Source of the DNA: Acidobacteriota bacterium
GTDB taxonomy: Bacteria; Acidobacteriota; Blastocatellia; Pyrinomonadales; Pyrinomonadaceae
DNA: 64,000 nt
NCBI GenBank assembly: GCA_019639235.1
Contig: JAHBSG010000016.1
Location: forward strand, 24,579 to 88,578
Reading direction: 5' to 3'
The first letter of the stretch is position 1; every line of letters begins with the position of its first letter. Of this stretch, positions 27,271 through 36,979 are shown piece after piece. A program made the translations under genes and the position numbers. Under the pieces are notes generated by a model that saw nothing but the letters and a program-made list of their open reading frames with translations, was not told where the DNA came from and made no database searches.

Positions 27271-27387
27271 TGTGGAAAAATCGCGACGCCATTTGTGGAA
27301 AAATCTGTGGAAAATTATCTGGCACAATCAACACGCCACCTTTATCGTGCGAGTGATTTGCATCTCGGCCCCCGAGCCTGTGGAAAA
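27271..27387 (-). promoter_or_regulatory. Cluster of four DnaA-box-like motifs
   Basis: TTTTCCACA, which fits the DnaA-box consensus TTWTNCACA, occurs four times in the same orientation at 27271-27279, 27294-27302, 27306-27314 and 27379-27387 (written TGTGGAAAA on the plus strand). The cluster lies between the rpmA terminator and the promoter of the structured RNA. It could be a DnaA-responsive control region or part of an origin. No dnaA or dnaN gene is near, so an origin is less likely. Confidence 0.5.
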
Positions 27388-27403
27388 GAAATTTTCAAGC
27401 ATC

Positions 27404-27447
27404 GAAAAAAAATAAGATGGCCCGCTCTTTTCTAAAAGCGGACCATC
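27404..27447 (-). terminator. Terminator of rplU-rpmA
   Basis: The arms at 27416-27426 and 27437-27447 (GATGGCCCGCT and AGCGGACCATC on the plus strand) form an 11-bp stem with one G-U pair. On the minus strand it is followed by TTATTTTTTTT. Confidence 0.88.
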
Positions 27448-27470
27448 AAAAAACTCAAAATCTGTGAGAT

Positions 27471-27758
27471 CTAGGCAGCAGCCTTCGGGGCGAGTTCGGC
27501 TGAACCTTCGGAGTAAACGCTAATGAATTTACCCTTGCGGCCCTTATCTTCAAATTTCACAAACCCTTCAATGAGCGAGAAGAGCGTGTCGTCCTTGCCG
27601 CGGCCGACGTTCTTGCCCGGCTTCCACTTGGTGCCACGCTGACGGGCAAGGATGTTGCCGCCGAGAACGTGCTCACCGCCAAACTTTTTAAGCCCAAGCC
27701 GCTGCGCGTTCGAATCGCGACCGTTTCGTGATGAACCTACACCTTTCTTATGTGCCAT
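27471..27758 (-). CDS. rpmA: 50S ribosomal protein bL27
   Basis: A 95-residue bL27 with the family start [20 protein letters not shown] and the following [19 protein letters not shown]. The N-terminal tail reaches the peptidyl-transferase centre. The start has no N-terminal cleavage extension of the Firmicutes type. It follows rplU by 34 bp and ends at a strong terminator. Confidence 0.96.
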   Translation of the reverse strand: MAHKKGVGSSRNGRDSNAQRLGLKKFGGEHVLGGNILARQRGTKWKPGKNVGRGKDDTLFSLIEGFVKFEDKGRKGKFISVYSEGSAELAPKAAA

Positions 27759-27792
27759 AACTAAATCCTCTTGATGCCTTCAAGGCAGGCAA

Positions 27793-28083
27793 TTAAAGCT
27801 TTTCGATCTTGATCTCGGTATATCCCTGGCGATGGCCCTGCTTGCGCTTATACTGCTTGCGGCGCTTCTTTTTGAAGACGATGACCTTCTCGCCGCGGCC
27901 GTGGCCGACAACGGTCGCTTCAACGCTGCCGTCGCCGATCTTGATATCCGAACCCGCACCGGCAACCAAGGCCGGAATCGTTACCTTGCTTCCGGCTTCT
28001 GCGTCGATGGTCGGAACGCGGACGACCTGTCCCGCCTCGACCGAAAATTGCTTGCCGCCTGTTTTAACTATTGCAAAGCTCAT
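27793..28083 (-). CDS. rplU: 50S ribosomal protein bL21
   Basis: A 96-residue bL21, slightly short for the family, starting MSFAIVKTGGKQFSVEAGQ. The C-terminal signature KRKQGHRQGYTEIKIEKL binds 23S rRNA. It heads the rplU-rpmA pair. Confidence 0.95.
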   Translation of the reverse strand: MSFAIVKTGGKQFSVEAGQVVRVPTIDAEAGSKVTIPALVAGAGSDIKIGDGSVEATVVGHGRGEKVIVFKKKRRKQYKRKQGHRQGYTEIKIEKL

Positions 28084-28263
28084 CTTGTTTCTCCGCTCTC
28101 TTGGTTAAGCGAATCTCGGCAGTCGCCGAAAAACTCAAATAATATCGAAACATCGGCGATAAGTCAATCGAAACCGGCCCCAATATCGTGCTTGGCATTT
28201 TCTCGTTCTGCCCGGCGAAAACTGTGTTATATTCGCCCCAAAAACCAAAGGAGGAATGAAAGT

Positions 28264-28719
28264 ATGGAACAGGCAATGGAACAATTGGTCCAGCAGCCGG
28301 AGACTGCCGAGGCAAAGGTCGCAGCAATGGAGCGGGGAGCGAACTGGTTCTTCTGGATCTCCGCCCTTTCGGTCATCAATTCGCTTTCGGTTACGTTTAG
28401 CGGCTTGACGGACCTCCTCTTCGGGCTCGGGGCGACCCGTTTGGTCGATGAAAGTTTTCGCCAGAATACTCTTGCCGGCGTTAATCCGGTCGGGCTTTCG
28501 TTCAACCTCGCTATCGCCGGACTTTTCGCTTTATTCGGCTACTACGCCCGTAAGGGAAGCGATATCGCTTTCGTTTTGGGGATGTTCCTTTATGCGATCG
28601 ACGCGATGATCCTTATCGGGTTCCGCGACATCTTCGGCTTCGGGTTCCATCTGGTCGCCCTGTTCTATATGTTCAACGGGCTTCTCGCGAGCCGGCGAAG
28701 GTACGATCCTTCGGTCTGA
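28264..28719 (+). CDS. Small multi-pass membrane protein
   Basis: A 151-residue protein. The ATG at 28264 follows AGGAGG (28249-28254) and is preferred although the frame is open further upstream. A short acidic N-terminus leads to about four hydrophobic segments (around residues 28-50, 75-95, 100-118 and 122-140). No known motif is recognised. It is divergent from rplU and convergent with hpt. Confidence 0.75.
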   Translation: MEQAMEQLVQQPETAEAKVAAMERGANWFFWISALSVINSLSVTFSGLTDLLFGLGATRLVDESFRQNTLAGVNPVGLSFNLAIAGLFALFGYYARKGSDIAFVLGMFLYAIDAMILIGFRDIFGFGFHLVALFYMFNGLLASRRRYDPSV

Positions 28720-28724
28720 ACGGG

Positions 28725-29300
28725 TTAGACGTTTGCCGGGTCGATAACGACGCCTACGAACGGAAGGTTTCGGTATCGTCCCGCAGCGTCGAGCCCATAG
28801 CCGACGACAAATTCGTTCGGTATGGTGAAGCCGATATAGTCGATCTCGAGCGTCTTATTGATCCGCGGTTCCGGCTTGTCGAGGAAAGCGGCGAGCCGGA
28901 TGGAGTTTGCCCCGCGAGAGCCGAGGAGTTCAAGAAGCCGCGTCAGCGTGAGCCCAGTATCGACGATATCCTCGACCACCAGCACGTCTTTGCCGCGGAT
29001 CGGATTGCTCAGGTCCTTCAGTATCTCCACGTCGCCGGAAGAGACCGTTCCATCCTTGTAACTCGACACGGACATGAAATCGATCGTAAGCGGCAGGTCG
29101 ATCGCACGCATCAGGTCGGCCATGAAGACGCAGGAACCTTTTAGCACACCGACGAGCACCAATTCCTTGCCAGCGTAATCCGCCGCGATCTGGCGTCCGA
29201 GTTCGGCGATCCGGCCGGCGATCGCCTCTTCCGAATACATAACGCGGAGGTTCGGGTTCGAGAACTCGGTCGCCGCGGGCTTCGCACTTTCATTCGACAT
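28725..29300 (-). CDS. hpt: Hypoxanthine phosphoribosyltransferase
   Basis: A 191-residue purine-salvage enzyme that makes IMP or GMP from the base and PRPP. The PRPP-binding motif VLVVEDIVDTGLTL lies at about residues 114-127, the flexible-loop region MSVSSYKDG at about 86-94, and GVLKGSCVFMADLMR at about 50-64. The ATG at 29300 (MSNESAKPA) gives the usual family length; the open frame upstream lacks similarity. It is divergent from rpiB-deoC, so nucleoside metabolism may be the shared theme. Confidence 0.93.
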   Translation of the reverse strand: MSNESAKPAATEFSNPNLRVMYSEEAIAGRIAELGRQIAADYAGKELVLVGVLKGSCVFMADLMRAIDLPLTIDFMSVSSYKDGTVSSGDVEILKDLSNPIRGKDVLVVEDIVDTGLTLTRLLELLGSRGANSIRLAAFLDKPEPRINKTLEIDYIGFTIPNEFVVGYGLDAAGRYRNLPFVGVVIDPANV

Positions 29301-29384
29301 AATCTTGAGTGGTTGAACCGATAGGATTTTAGCAATACTATTCAATGGTCGGGCCGGATTCAAGTTGCTGGCCTTTTCATCGAT

Positions 29385-30173
29385 ATGAGCCGAACCTCGA
29401 TCAGCCGCGACGAGATAAAAGAGATGGTACGCCGGGTGCTTGACGCCTCCCCCGCCGGTATCGCACAGCCCGCGGCCGCCGCGGCTGCAGCGGAACCGGA
29501 ACACGTTCTCGTCAATTCGCTCAAACCCCGGCAGGAACGCTCTTTTGAACGCGACGAATCTTCTAAGTCCTTGCTTACCGAGGACGACATCCGCGGGTTG
29601 AATGAAGGCGACAGGCTGCGGATCTCGCCGGGGACGAAGTTCACGCCATTGGCCTCCGACCTGATCCGCGAGCGGCGTATCGAACTTATTACAAAGGAGC
29701 CGCGGACTGCCAAGATCCTCGTTCGTTCTGTCGCTCTCGGGGCAGATCACGGCGGGTTCGAATATAAGGAAAAGATCAAGGAACATCTATCGGGCCTCGG
29801 TCTTTCGATCCGCGATTTTGGGACGAATTCGAAGGAGGCGGTAGATTATCCCGACCACGCCGGTGCCGTTGCTGAGTGTGTCAGCCGCGGCCGTGCGGAC
29901 GCAGGGATCATCGTCGATGGTGCAGGCATCGGAAGCTCGATGACGGCGAACAAGTACCCGGGCGTTCGTGCCGCGGCGTGTTATTCGCAGGCACTCGCAC
30001 GCAATTCCCGCGAACACAACGGTGCGAACGTACTTACGCTCGGCAGCGGACAGAACAGCCTAACGGAAGTGCTCTCGATCGTCGATACCTTTCTTTCGGC
30101 GGAGCTGACCGAGGACCGGCACAAACGCCGCGTCGCGAAAATTGAAGATATTGACCGCCAGTATCGGCGGTAA
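29385..30173 (+). CDS. rpiB: Ribose-5-phosphate isomerase B with microcompartment-type N-terminal extension
   Basis: A 262-residue protein. Residues about 115-255 are RpiB (ALGADHGGFEYKEKIKEHL, DYPDHAGAVAECV, GAGIGSSMTANKYPGVRAA), interconverting ribose and ribulose 5-phosphate. The extra N-terminus has an amphipathic helix (SRDEIKEMVRRVLDA, about residues 7-21), then an Ala-rich linker. A small module follows (LTEDDIRGLNEGDRLRISPG, then FTPLASDLIRE), of a kind I recall from proteins of bacterial microcompartments. Together with deoC 12 bp downstream it matches the sugar-phosphate-utilising (SPU) microcompartment enzyme pair. No shell gene is in the window. Confidence 0.85.
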   Translation: MSRTSISRDEIKEMVRRVLDASPAGIAQPAAAAAAAEPEHVLVNSLKPRQERSFERDESSKSLLTEDDIRGLNEGDRLRISPGTKFTPLASDLIRERRIELITKEPRTAKILVRSVALGADHGGFEYKEKIKEHLSGLGLSIRDFGTNSKEAVDYPDHAGAVAECVSRGRADAGIIVDGAGIGSSMTANKYPGVRAAACYSQALARNSREHNGANVLTLGSGQNSLTEVLSIVDTFLSAELTEDRHKRRVAKIEDIDRQYRR

Positions 30174-30185
30174 AGTTGAGAAGAA

Positions 30186-31046
30186 ATGTCTCAGGAAGCA
30201 AATTACGAACGGCTGATCGAGCAGATCACCGACCTCGTCATCGCCAAGCTTGATGTCGGGCATGAAACGGGAAGTTTCTGCCGGGCCGATGTCGCCCGGA
30301 TCGTCGATGCCGGTGCCGAACGGATCGGCATAGTACTCGGCGAAACTGCAACGGCTCACGACTGGGCGAGCCTCATCGACCATACGCTGCTCAAGCCCGA
30401 GGCGAGCGAGGCTGACATTCGCCGGCTCTGCGAAGAAGCGGCCAAATATGGCTTTGCCTCGGTTTGCGTCAACCCGGCTTGGGTCAAGACCTCCGCGGAT
30501 ATTCTAAAGGGCACAGGCATTCCGGTCTGCACTGTAATCGGGTTTCCGCTCGGGGCAACGCTTCCGGACGTCAAGGCCTTCGAGGCCCGCCGAGTTATCT
30601 TCAACGGAGCCCGCGAGGTCGATATGGTCATCAACATCGGAGCGCTCAAGTCCGGCGACGACTGCGCGGTCGAGGACGATATTCGTGCCGTAGCCTCTGC
30701 CGCACATGAGAACGGCGTGCTATGCAAGGTGATCATCGAGACGGCGTTGCTCAACGATGAAGAAAAGGTCCGGGCATGCCTGGCCGCGCGTAATGCCGGT
30801 GCGGATTTTGTGAAAACCTCGACCGGTTTTGCCAAAGGCGGAGCGACCGTTGATGACGTCGCCCTTATGAGGCGGACGGTCGGGAAGGCACTCGGCGTCA
30901 AGGCCTCGGGCGGCGTAAAGGGTATTGAGGACGCAAAGGCGATGGTCGCCGCCGGTGCGACACGGATCGGTGCAAGCGTCGGCGTCAAGATCGCTCAGGA
31001 GGCCGAAGGCGTGAAAAGCTCGGTCCTTACGACCTCGGCGTATTAG
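30186..31046 (+). CDS. deoC: Deoxyribose-phosphate aldolase with N-terminal targeting-like extension
   Basis: A 286-residue protein. Residues about 62-280 form the DeoC TIM barrel with [10 protein letters not shown] (about 62-71), [10 protein letters not shown] (about 112-121), [11 protein letters not shown] (about 140-150), the Schiff-base Lys in [10 protein letters not shown] (about 180-189) and [14 protein letters not shown]. It cleaves 2-deoxyribose 5-phosphate to acetaldehyde and glyceraldehyde 3-phosphate. The first 60 residues are extra. They include [19 protein letters not shown], an amphipathic helix like microcompartment encapsulation peptides. A shell would hold the volatile acetaldehyde. 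Confidence 0.9.
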   Translation: MSQEANYERLIEQITDLVIAKLDVGHETGSFCRADVARIVDAGAERIGIVLGETATAHDWASLIDHTLLKPEASEADIRRLCEEAAKYGFASVCVNPAWVKTSADILKGTGIPVCTVIGFPLGATLPDVKAFEARRVIFNGAREVDMVINIGALKSGDDCAVEDDIRAVASAAHENGVLCKVIIETALLNDEEKVRACLAARNAGADFVKTSTGFAKGGATVDDVALMRRTVGKALGVKASGGVKGIEDAKAMVAAGATRIGASVGVKIAQEAEGVKSSVLTTSAY

Positions 31047-31080
31047 CACGGCACTATTCGTTGCTGCTGCATTTCTCTCC

Positions 31081-31165
31081 GCACCCTCTGCGAAAAGACT
31101 CAGCGTCCTCTGCGTTAGAACTTGCCTTAACGCAGAGGACGCTGAACTTACGCAGAGATCGCTGA
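31081..31165. repeat. CGCAGAGGACGCTGA inverted repeat
   Basis: A perfect 18-bp inverted repeat (31100-31117 and 31128-31145, loop 10) lies between convergent deoC and the TonB-type gene. Partial copies of the same words flank it (CTCTGCG near 31086 and ACGCAGAGATCGCTGAG near 31149). It may act as a bidirectional terminator and belongs to the same class of word repeat as 89-205. Confidence 0.8.
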
Positions 31166-31215
31166 GAAAAGGAATCTGGAGGCTCGAACGGAGCTTCGCT
31201 TGACTCTTCTACCCG

Positions 31216-32355
31216 TTACTCGCTGCCTTTCAGACTGAAATTGTAGTTGATCGTGCCCTTTGCCTTGACTGGCGTTCCGTCGAGCTCGAAGGGGCGAAAC
31301 TTCGTCTTTCTCGCGGCGTCCTCAGCCGAGTCCCGCAGCATCTGATGGCCGGAGACGGCTTTTGCCGAGGTCACATTGCCTTCTTTATCTATCTCGACCT
31401 CGACCGCAACGCGGCCTTCGATATTCGAACGGCGGGCGATCTGCGAATATATCGGCATCACCATCCGCGTTGCGTTCGTATTCGAAAGAACGCCAACACT
31501 GATGAATTCAGGGCGAACTTTTGGCTCCTCGACCTGAGGTTGAACAACAGGCGGTTCCGGCTTCACCTCGGGTGCCGTTTCGGCCTGCTTCGGCTGGTCG
31601 ATCGGCTTTTGCGTTTCCGCGACCGTCTTTTGCTCTTCCGGCTTTTTATCGTTCGCGGCGAGTGCCGCGACCGAACGCGTCAGTCCTGTCCTGGCGGCGG
31701 CGTTCTCCGGGTCAAGCTCGAGGGCCTTTGAATAATCGAGTATCGCCTTCGGCAGGTCGCCAAGTTTTTCGTAGGCGCTTGCCCGATTGAAAAAGGCCGA
31801 TGAATCGCTCGGGCTGAGTTCGATCACCCGGTTAAAGTCAGCGACCGACCGGTCGAAGTTCTTGAGGTTGAAATGTGTCCGACCGCGGCCGAGAAAGACC
31901 GTCGGGTCGTCCGACTTCATCTCGGCGGCCTTGTCGAAATCAGCGAGTGCCACGGTGTATTCGCCTTTGGCCGAGCTTTCGATCGCCCTTCGCTGGTAAA
32001 AGGTATAGTCGGGCGGAGTCGGCGTCGGCACCGGTTTCGGCTTCAGTTGCTCTTCGCTTTTGGCACGGATCGCCTCTATCAAGGCAGGGCTCGCACCGGT
32101 CGCTTTCAGTTCGTTCGCGATCTGTTCGGTATAAACGAAAGTGATGCCTCGCTCGGCAACGGCTGCTGCAAGGATGCGGTTGCGCTCCTCGATCGAGACC
32201 TTCTGCGACCGCAGTCCGATCATTAGGTCGGCAAGGCTGAGCTGCGGCGATTGTGCAAGACCATTGATCGCAGTGACAGCGATAAGGAAAAGAACGGCAG
32301 ACGCAAGGAGCATCGTGCGAAACGGTTTCGATTGCGGGTTCGTTTGGGCGTTCAT
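31216..32355 (-). CDS. TPR protein with C-terminal TonB domain
   Basis: A 379-residue exported protein. A signal-type segment (about residues 15-34) is followed by a helical region and TPR repeats (about 120-225, FYQRRAIESSAKGEYTVALA, FLGRGRTHFNLKNFDRSVA and FFNRASAYEKLGDLPKAI). Next come a Pro/Glu-rich spacer and a TonB-like domain (about 285-375, with GRVAVEVEIDKEGNV and KFRPFELDG). Such proteins may energise or organise outer-membrane transport, or act as scaffolds. It is 48 bp downstream of the pseudokinase gene. Confidence 0.83.
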   Translation of the reverse strand: MNAQTNPQSKPFRTMLLASAVLFLIAVTAINGLAQSPQLSLADLMIGLRSQKVSIEERNRILAAAVAERGITFVYTEQIANELKATGASPALIEAIRAKSEEQLKPKPVPTPTPPDYTFYQRRAIESSAKGEYTVALADFDKAAEMKSDDPTVFLGRGRTHFNLKNFDRSVADFNRVIELSPSDSSAFFNRASAYEKLGDLPKAILDYSKALELDPENAAARTGLTRSVAALAANDKKPEEQKTVAETQKPIDQPKQAETAPEVKPEPPVVQPQVEEPKVRPEFISVGVLSNTNATRMVMPIYSQIARRSNIEGRVAVEVEIDKEGNVTSAKAVSGHQMLRDSAEDAARKTKFRPFELDGTPVKAKGTINYNFSLKGSE

Positions 32356-32403
32356 AGGCGTGTTATTTTGGGCCGGCGCGGAGGAATTCGGGCCGGGCTA
32401 AGG

Positions 32404-34344
32404 CTATTCGGTATCGTTGATCAGGTCATCGACCGTGACCTTTTTCTTCTCCGGTGTCGGCTTTGGGGCTTCGGCCGCTTTCTGGCGTTCTCGTTCTTTT
32501 GCCGCTGCGGCCTGCTGCTTGCGGCGGGTTTCCTCGGCTGTGTCGGCCGGACGTGTTTCTGTCTCAGCAGGCGGATTTTCGTTCACCGCAACCGGGGTTT
32601 GTTCCGTCGGTGCGGGCTCGGCCGGCTGCTGTTCGGGCTGAGTCTGAACCGGTTGAGTTACGACCGCTGCCGGAGCAACAGCCGACGAGGCCGGGGCATC
32701 GCCACCGGAGAAAACTACGAACCAGATCGCGGCAATTGCGACCACGAAAAGCGCTCCACCACCGGCGATCAATGGCAGCATGGACCGCGAGGCCGGCTGC
32801 TCGGCAAAGGCAAAATCTGCTTCGCTGTCGTCCTTCATCGAGAACCGGAACGGCTCTTCGAAAGTGTTCCGGTCGGCTTCTCGGGTCTCCTCGGACGGCA
32901 TATCCGTGTAGGACAGGTCGGTCTCGATCGGTTCATCCGCCTGCTCGAAAACGGCAGCGGGCTTGGCCTCGGCGGCAACCGCCGGTTCAGCTTGAACGGG
33001 AACGGCCGGTGCTGCCATTTGAACCGTTTCCTGTTCCACGTCTTTAGTAAAAGCTTGCGGCCGGGCGTCCTCGATCAGCGAACCGAGCTCGATCTCGGGC
33101 ACCGCGGAAACCGGCTTTGCCGGTGCTGAAGGTATCTCAAGCAGTTCGCTCAAGGGCGCAACCTCTTCCGCCTCGACGACCGGCACGGCCTCGTGAGAGG
33201 CAGCGATCACCTCAACCGCCGGCGTCACACCCTTATCTTCCTCAAAGATCTTTCGCAGGCGGTCAAGCCGCGATGCGGCCGGCATCGCAACTTCATCCAC
33301 GGGCGTGGCCGGAACAGCAGCGGGATCTGCCATTGCAGTGACGACAGGCTTTCCGCGAAGTTTCGAGAGCAGCTCTGCGGCTTCGCGTTCGTCCATTGCC
33401 TCCTCGCGGAGCCTTTCGGACGTAAGCTTCCTCGCTTTCTGCAAAGCGGCCCGCATTTCAGCAGCGGCTGAAAATCTGGCGTCGCGGACGATCTGCATCG
33501 AGCGTGAGATCACATCAACTATTTCCGGTGGAGCGAGCGGTGCGAAGTCCGTTACCGGACGCAGCGGGTCCTGGTTGCCCTCGATAAGTTCGATCGTCCG
33601 TTCGAGCGCATCGACCGGCTTTTTCCCGGTTATCATGTGGTAAAGCGTCGCCCCGGCAGAGTAAACATCGCTCCGCGGGTCGAGCGGCATTCCCATGTCA
33701 AACTCGAATTTCTCGCCGAAGTGGTTAATGATTACGTTCTGCGAGGCGGAATCGAGATTGTCCCAGATCTGTTCAAGCGGCGAATAGGCGATGTCGCCGT
33801 CAAAGAGATTCGGCTGGACGTTGGTCGTAATGTTGAGCCCGCTTTCGGCCGCAACCGTAAAGGCAAGAAGCTTTATGCGTCCCTCCGAGGTCAGGACGAG
33901 ATGCTGCGGCCGTACGCGCTGATGAATCACGCGCGGCTTGAAGCTATGCAGATAATCGAGTCCGGCAAGCATTTGGTCTGCCCAGTCCATCACCTGGCTA
34001 ACCTCAAATCCGATTCCGCCCGCATCAAGCGTTAGGCTGAGCGGGTCGCCATCGACTGATTCGAGCACCAAGAAATGCCTGCCGCTCTCGGAAAAATGGT
34101 CATTGACGTGGATCAACGACTCGTGACGGATACCCTTGAGCAACGTGCCGCTGTTTACGAAGGTCAGGCGAAGCCGTTCAGAGTCTGCCTCGGCCGCGGA
34201 TCTCGGCATTCGCACTTCGCGGACCACGACTCGTGCGTCACGGGTCGTATCATATGCTTCCGAGATCAGGAACGGATCCTCCGTTCGGTTTGACGCGGAG
34301 AGGTGATATCTTCCGTTATTGAGAAACTGTTGGGTAGCGGGCAT
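32404..34344 (-). CDS. Membrane-anchored Ser/Thr pseudokinase
   Basis: A 646-residue protein with a Hanks-type kinase fold (about residues 12-310) in which the catalytic residues are missing. The VAIK lysine position reads VVVREV (about 39-44), HRDLKPxN reads HQRVRPQH (about 141-148), and DFG reads LLAFTV (about 159-164). Structural motifs such as YSPLEQ and DPRSDVYSAGATLYHMITGK are kept. An acidic linker, a membrane helix (about 524-546) and a Pro/Gln/Ala-rich periplasmic tail follow. It should therefore act as a scaffold or sensor rather than a kinase. Confidence 0.85.
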   Translation of the reverse strand: MPATQQFLNNGRYHLSASNRTEDPFLISEAYDTTRDARVVVREVRMPRSAAEADSERLRLTFVNSGTLLKGIRHESLIHVNDHFSESGRHFLVLESVDGDPLSLTLDAGGIGFEVSQVMDWADQMLAGLDYLHSFKPRVIHQRVRPQHLVLTSEGRIKLLAFTVAAESGLNITTNVQPNLFDGDIAYSPLEQIWDNLDSASQNVIINHFGEKFEFDMGMPLDPRSDVYSAGATLYHMITGKKPVDALERTIELIEGNQDPLRPVTDFAPLAPPEIVDVISRSMQIVRDARFSAAAEMRAALQKARKLTSERLREEAMDEREAAELLSKLRGKPVVTAMADPAAVPATPVDEVAMPAASRLDRLRKIFEEDKGVTPAVEVIAASHEAVPVVEAEEVAPLSELLEIPSAPAKPVSAVPEIELGSLIEDARPQAFTKDVEQETVQMAAPAVPVQAEPAVAAEAKPAAVFEQADEPIETDLSYTDMPSEETREADRNTFEEPFRFSMKDDSEADFAFAEQPASRSMLPLIAGGGALFVVAIAAIWFVVFSGGDAPASSAVAPAAVVTQPVQTQPEQQPAEPAPTEQTPVAVNENPPAETETRPADTAEETRRKQQAAAAKERERQKAAEAPKPTPEKKKVTVDDLINDTE

Positions 34345-34388
34345 AGTATCGGCGAGAAAAAGCGAGGTTCGGCCCGTAGGCTCTTAGA

Positions 34389-34416
34389 ATTATAACATAA
34401 GTCGTTAAAAATGGAA
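34389..34416 (-). promoter_or_regulatory. Possible pseudokinase promoter
   Basis: On the minus strand, TATAAT (34394-34389) lies 16 bp downstream of TTCCAT (34416-34411), about 45 bp before the ATG. The -10 is perfect and the -35 weak. Confidence 0.45.
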
Positions 34417-34565
34417 GTACAATGTTGAAGAATGTTAAAACCAATCATCGTTTGTACGCGTGCCGGGAGCGGTCCGAATTTACGTGGGAATTATTTAAGT
34501 TTGAAACGGAATCACGTGGCAGATAAATTGAGTCTGAAACCGAGCCCGAGTCGAAACAAATTGTA

Positions 34566-35521
<956 letters not shown>

Positions 35522-35522
<1 letters not shown>

Positions 35523-36145
35523 TGGACAACGCCCGCTTCTTAAAACTCATACTGGGCGTGAATGCCCTGCTCCCGCTCGGTTTGCTGCTCTTTGACGCAG
35601 CGTCGGCTACGCTCGGGGCAAACCCGATCGAGTATTTCCTGCGGGCGACGGGTGTGATGACCTTGGTGATGCTCCTCGCGACCCTGGCCGTTACGCCGCT
35701 TCGGAAGCTGTTTGGCTGGAATATTTTGATCAAGAGCCGGCGAATGCTCGGCCTTCTGGCGTTCCTGTATTGCTCAATACATCTCGTCACTTACAGCATT
35801 TTTGACAAGTCCGGCAACATAACGGCGATCGTGAGCGACGTGGCTCAGCGGCCGTTCATCGCGGTCGGAATGGCTGCGTTTCTGGTGATGCTGCCGCTCG
35901 CCGTGACCTCGACGAACGGTGCTATTAAGAAGCTGGGTGGGAAGAACTGGCAGCGATTGCACCGTCTAAGCTATCTGGTTGCGATACTTGGGGTTGTGCA
36001 TTTCTGGATGATCGTGAAATCCGATCTTTTTTATCCTGCACTATTCGCAGCGGGTCTCGCCGTGCTGTTCGGCATTCGGCTTTTCTATCGGAAAACTGCC
36101 AAAAAGGAAGGTCAGAAGCCGGGCCTTGCGCTCCGTCCGGATTGA
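35522..36145 (+). CDS. msrQ: Heme membrane subunit MsrQ
   Basis: A 207-residue membrane b-type haem protein (YedZ) of the ferric-reductase-like fold. It passes quinone electrons to MsrP. There are about six helices, with haem-ligand His residues in [14 protein letters not shown] (about residues 81-94) and [20 protein letters not shown] (about 145-164). Its last 34 nt overlap the convergent DnaC-like gene. Confidence 0.92.
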
Positions 36146-36873
36146 AGTGTTTTGCGGAAGTCCGTCCCGTCGATCTCGATCGTCCGGCACATCTCATAAA
36201 GCCGCGAGCGGAGCCGAACGCCGATCCGGTCCTCGAGCGTCTCTTCGCGTTCGTTCGATGTGCGGTCCGGATAATTTGTCGTGAAGATCGTCACGCGGGC
36301 ATCGTTGTAGCGGGTGTTGATGATATAGGCCATCGTGTCGCGGACCCAATCCGTCGGTTTCGAGGCTCCGAGTTCATCTAGCACCAAAACCTCCGCGTTC
36401 AGCACCGGTGCCAAAACGGCCAGTTCCGATGCCTGCGTCCGCGGGTTGTAGGAATCCTGTATCTCCTTCAAAAGCGAGCCGAACTCATAAAACAAACACG
36501 AGAAGCCACGTTCGGTCAGCCCCTTCAGGATCGAAACGGCAAGATGCGTTTTCCCGACGCCGACTGGGCCGGAGAGCAAAAGCCCTCGGTCTTCTGCGGG
36601 ATATTCGTTGGTAAAATTGCTCGCAAAAAGCAGGGCGAGCTTTTGCGATTCGTTCTGTGCCGTGTAGTTGCTGAAATGGCATCGGGAATAGCGACGCGGA
36701 ACGCGGACCTTTTCAAATGGATCGGTGTGGCGGCCGGTCTTTTGGCATTTGCATGGCCGGGCTCCTTTGCCGGCGACGATCTCCATTCCGGTGCCGAAAC
36801 AGACCTCGCACACCTCGCCGGCGGGCTGTTCGTCCGCAACGGTCGTTATTCGCTTCTTCTCAGAAATTGCCAT
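36112..36873 (-). CDS. DnaC/IstB-like AAA+ ATPase
   Basis: A 253-residue AAA+ protein of the DnaC/DnaI helicase-loader type. An N-terminal Cys cluster (CEVCFGTG about residues 22-29, then CKCQ about 42-45) may bind zinc. Walker A is [12 protein letters not shown] (about 101-112), Walker [10 protein letters not shown] (about 160-168), and sensor-1 is IFTTNYP. It probably loads replicative helicase. No partner primase or transposase lies beside it, so a chromosomal rather than IS origin is likely. Its end overlaps msrQ on the other strand. Confidence 0.82.
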   Translation of the reverse strand: MAISEKKRITTVADEQPAGEVCEVCFGTGMEIVAGKGARPCKCQKTGRHTDPFEKVRVPRRYSRCHFSNYTAQNESQKLALLFASNFTNEYPAEDRGLLLSGPVGVGKTHLAVSILKGLTERGFSCLFYEFGSLLKEIQDSYNPRTQASELAVLAPVLNAEVLVLDELGASKPTDWVRDTMAYIINTRYNDARVTIFTTNYPDRTSNEREETLEDRIGVRLRSRLYEMCRTIEIDGTDFRKTLQSGRSARPGF

Positions 36874-36979
36874 CGTGAAAGAGGATGATAACAGATGAGC
36901 GTGCCGGGTTGTAGCGCCGCCTGCCGAGCATCGATATCGGCGGATATGCTATATTTTCATTTGCTGAATTGCGGCATCT

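Noticed and set aside
27271..27387. Chromosomal origin oriC
   Set aside because: DnaA-like boxes are clustered, but there is no dnaA, dnaN, gyrB or similar neighbour and no clear A/T-rich unwinding region, so only a DnaA-site cluster is claimed.
36112..36873. IstB helper ATPase of an IS21-type element
   Set aside because: No IstA transposase or terminal inverted repeats are nearby, and the N-terminal Cys cluster fits a DnaC/DnaI-like loader better.
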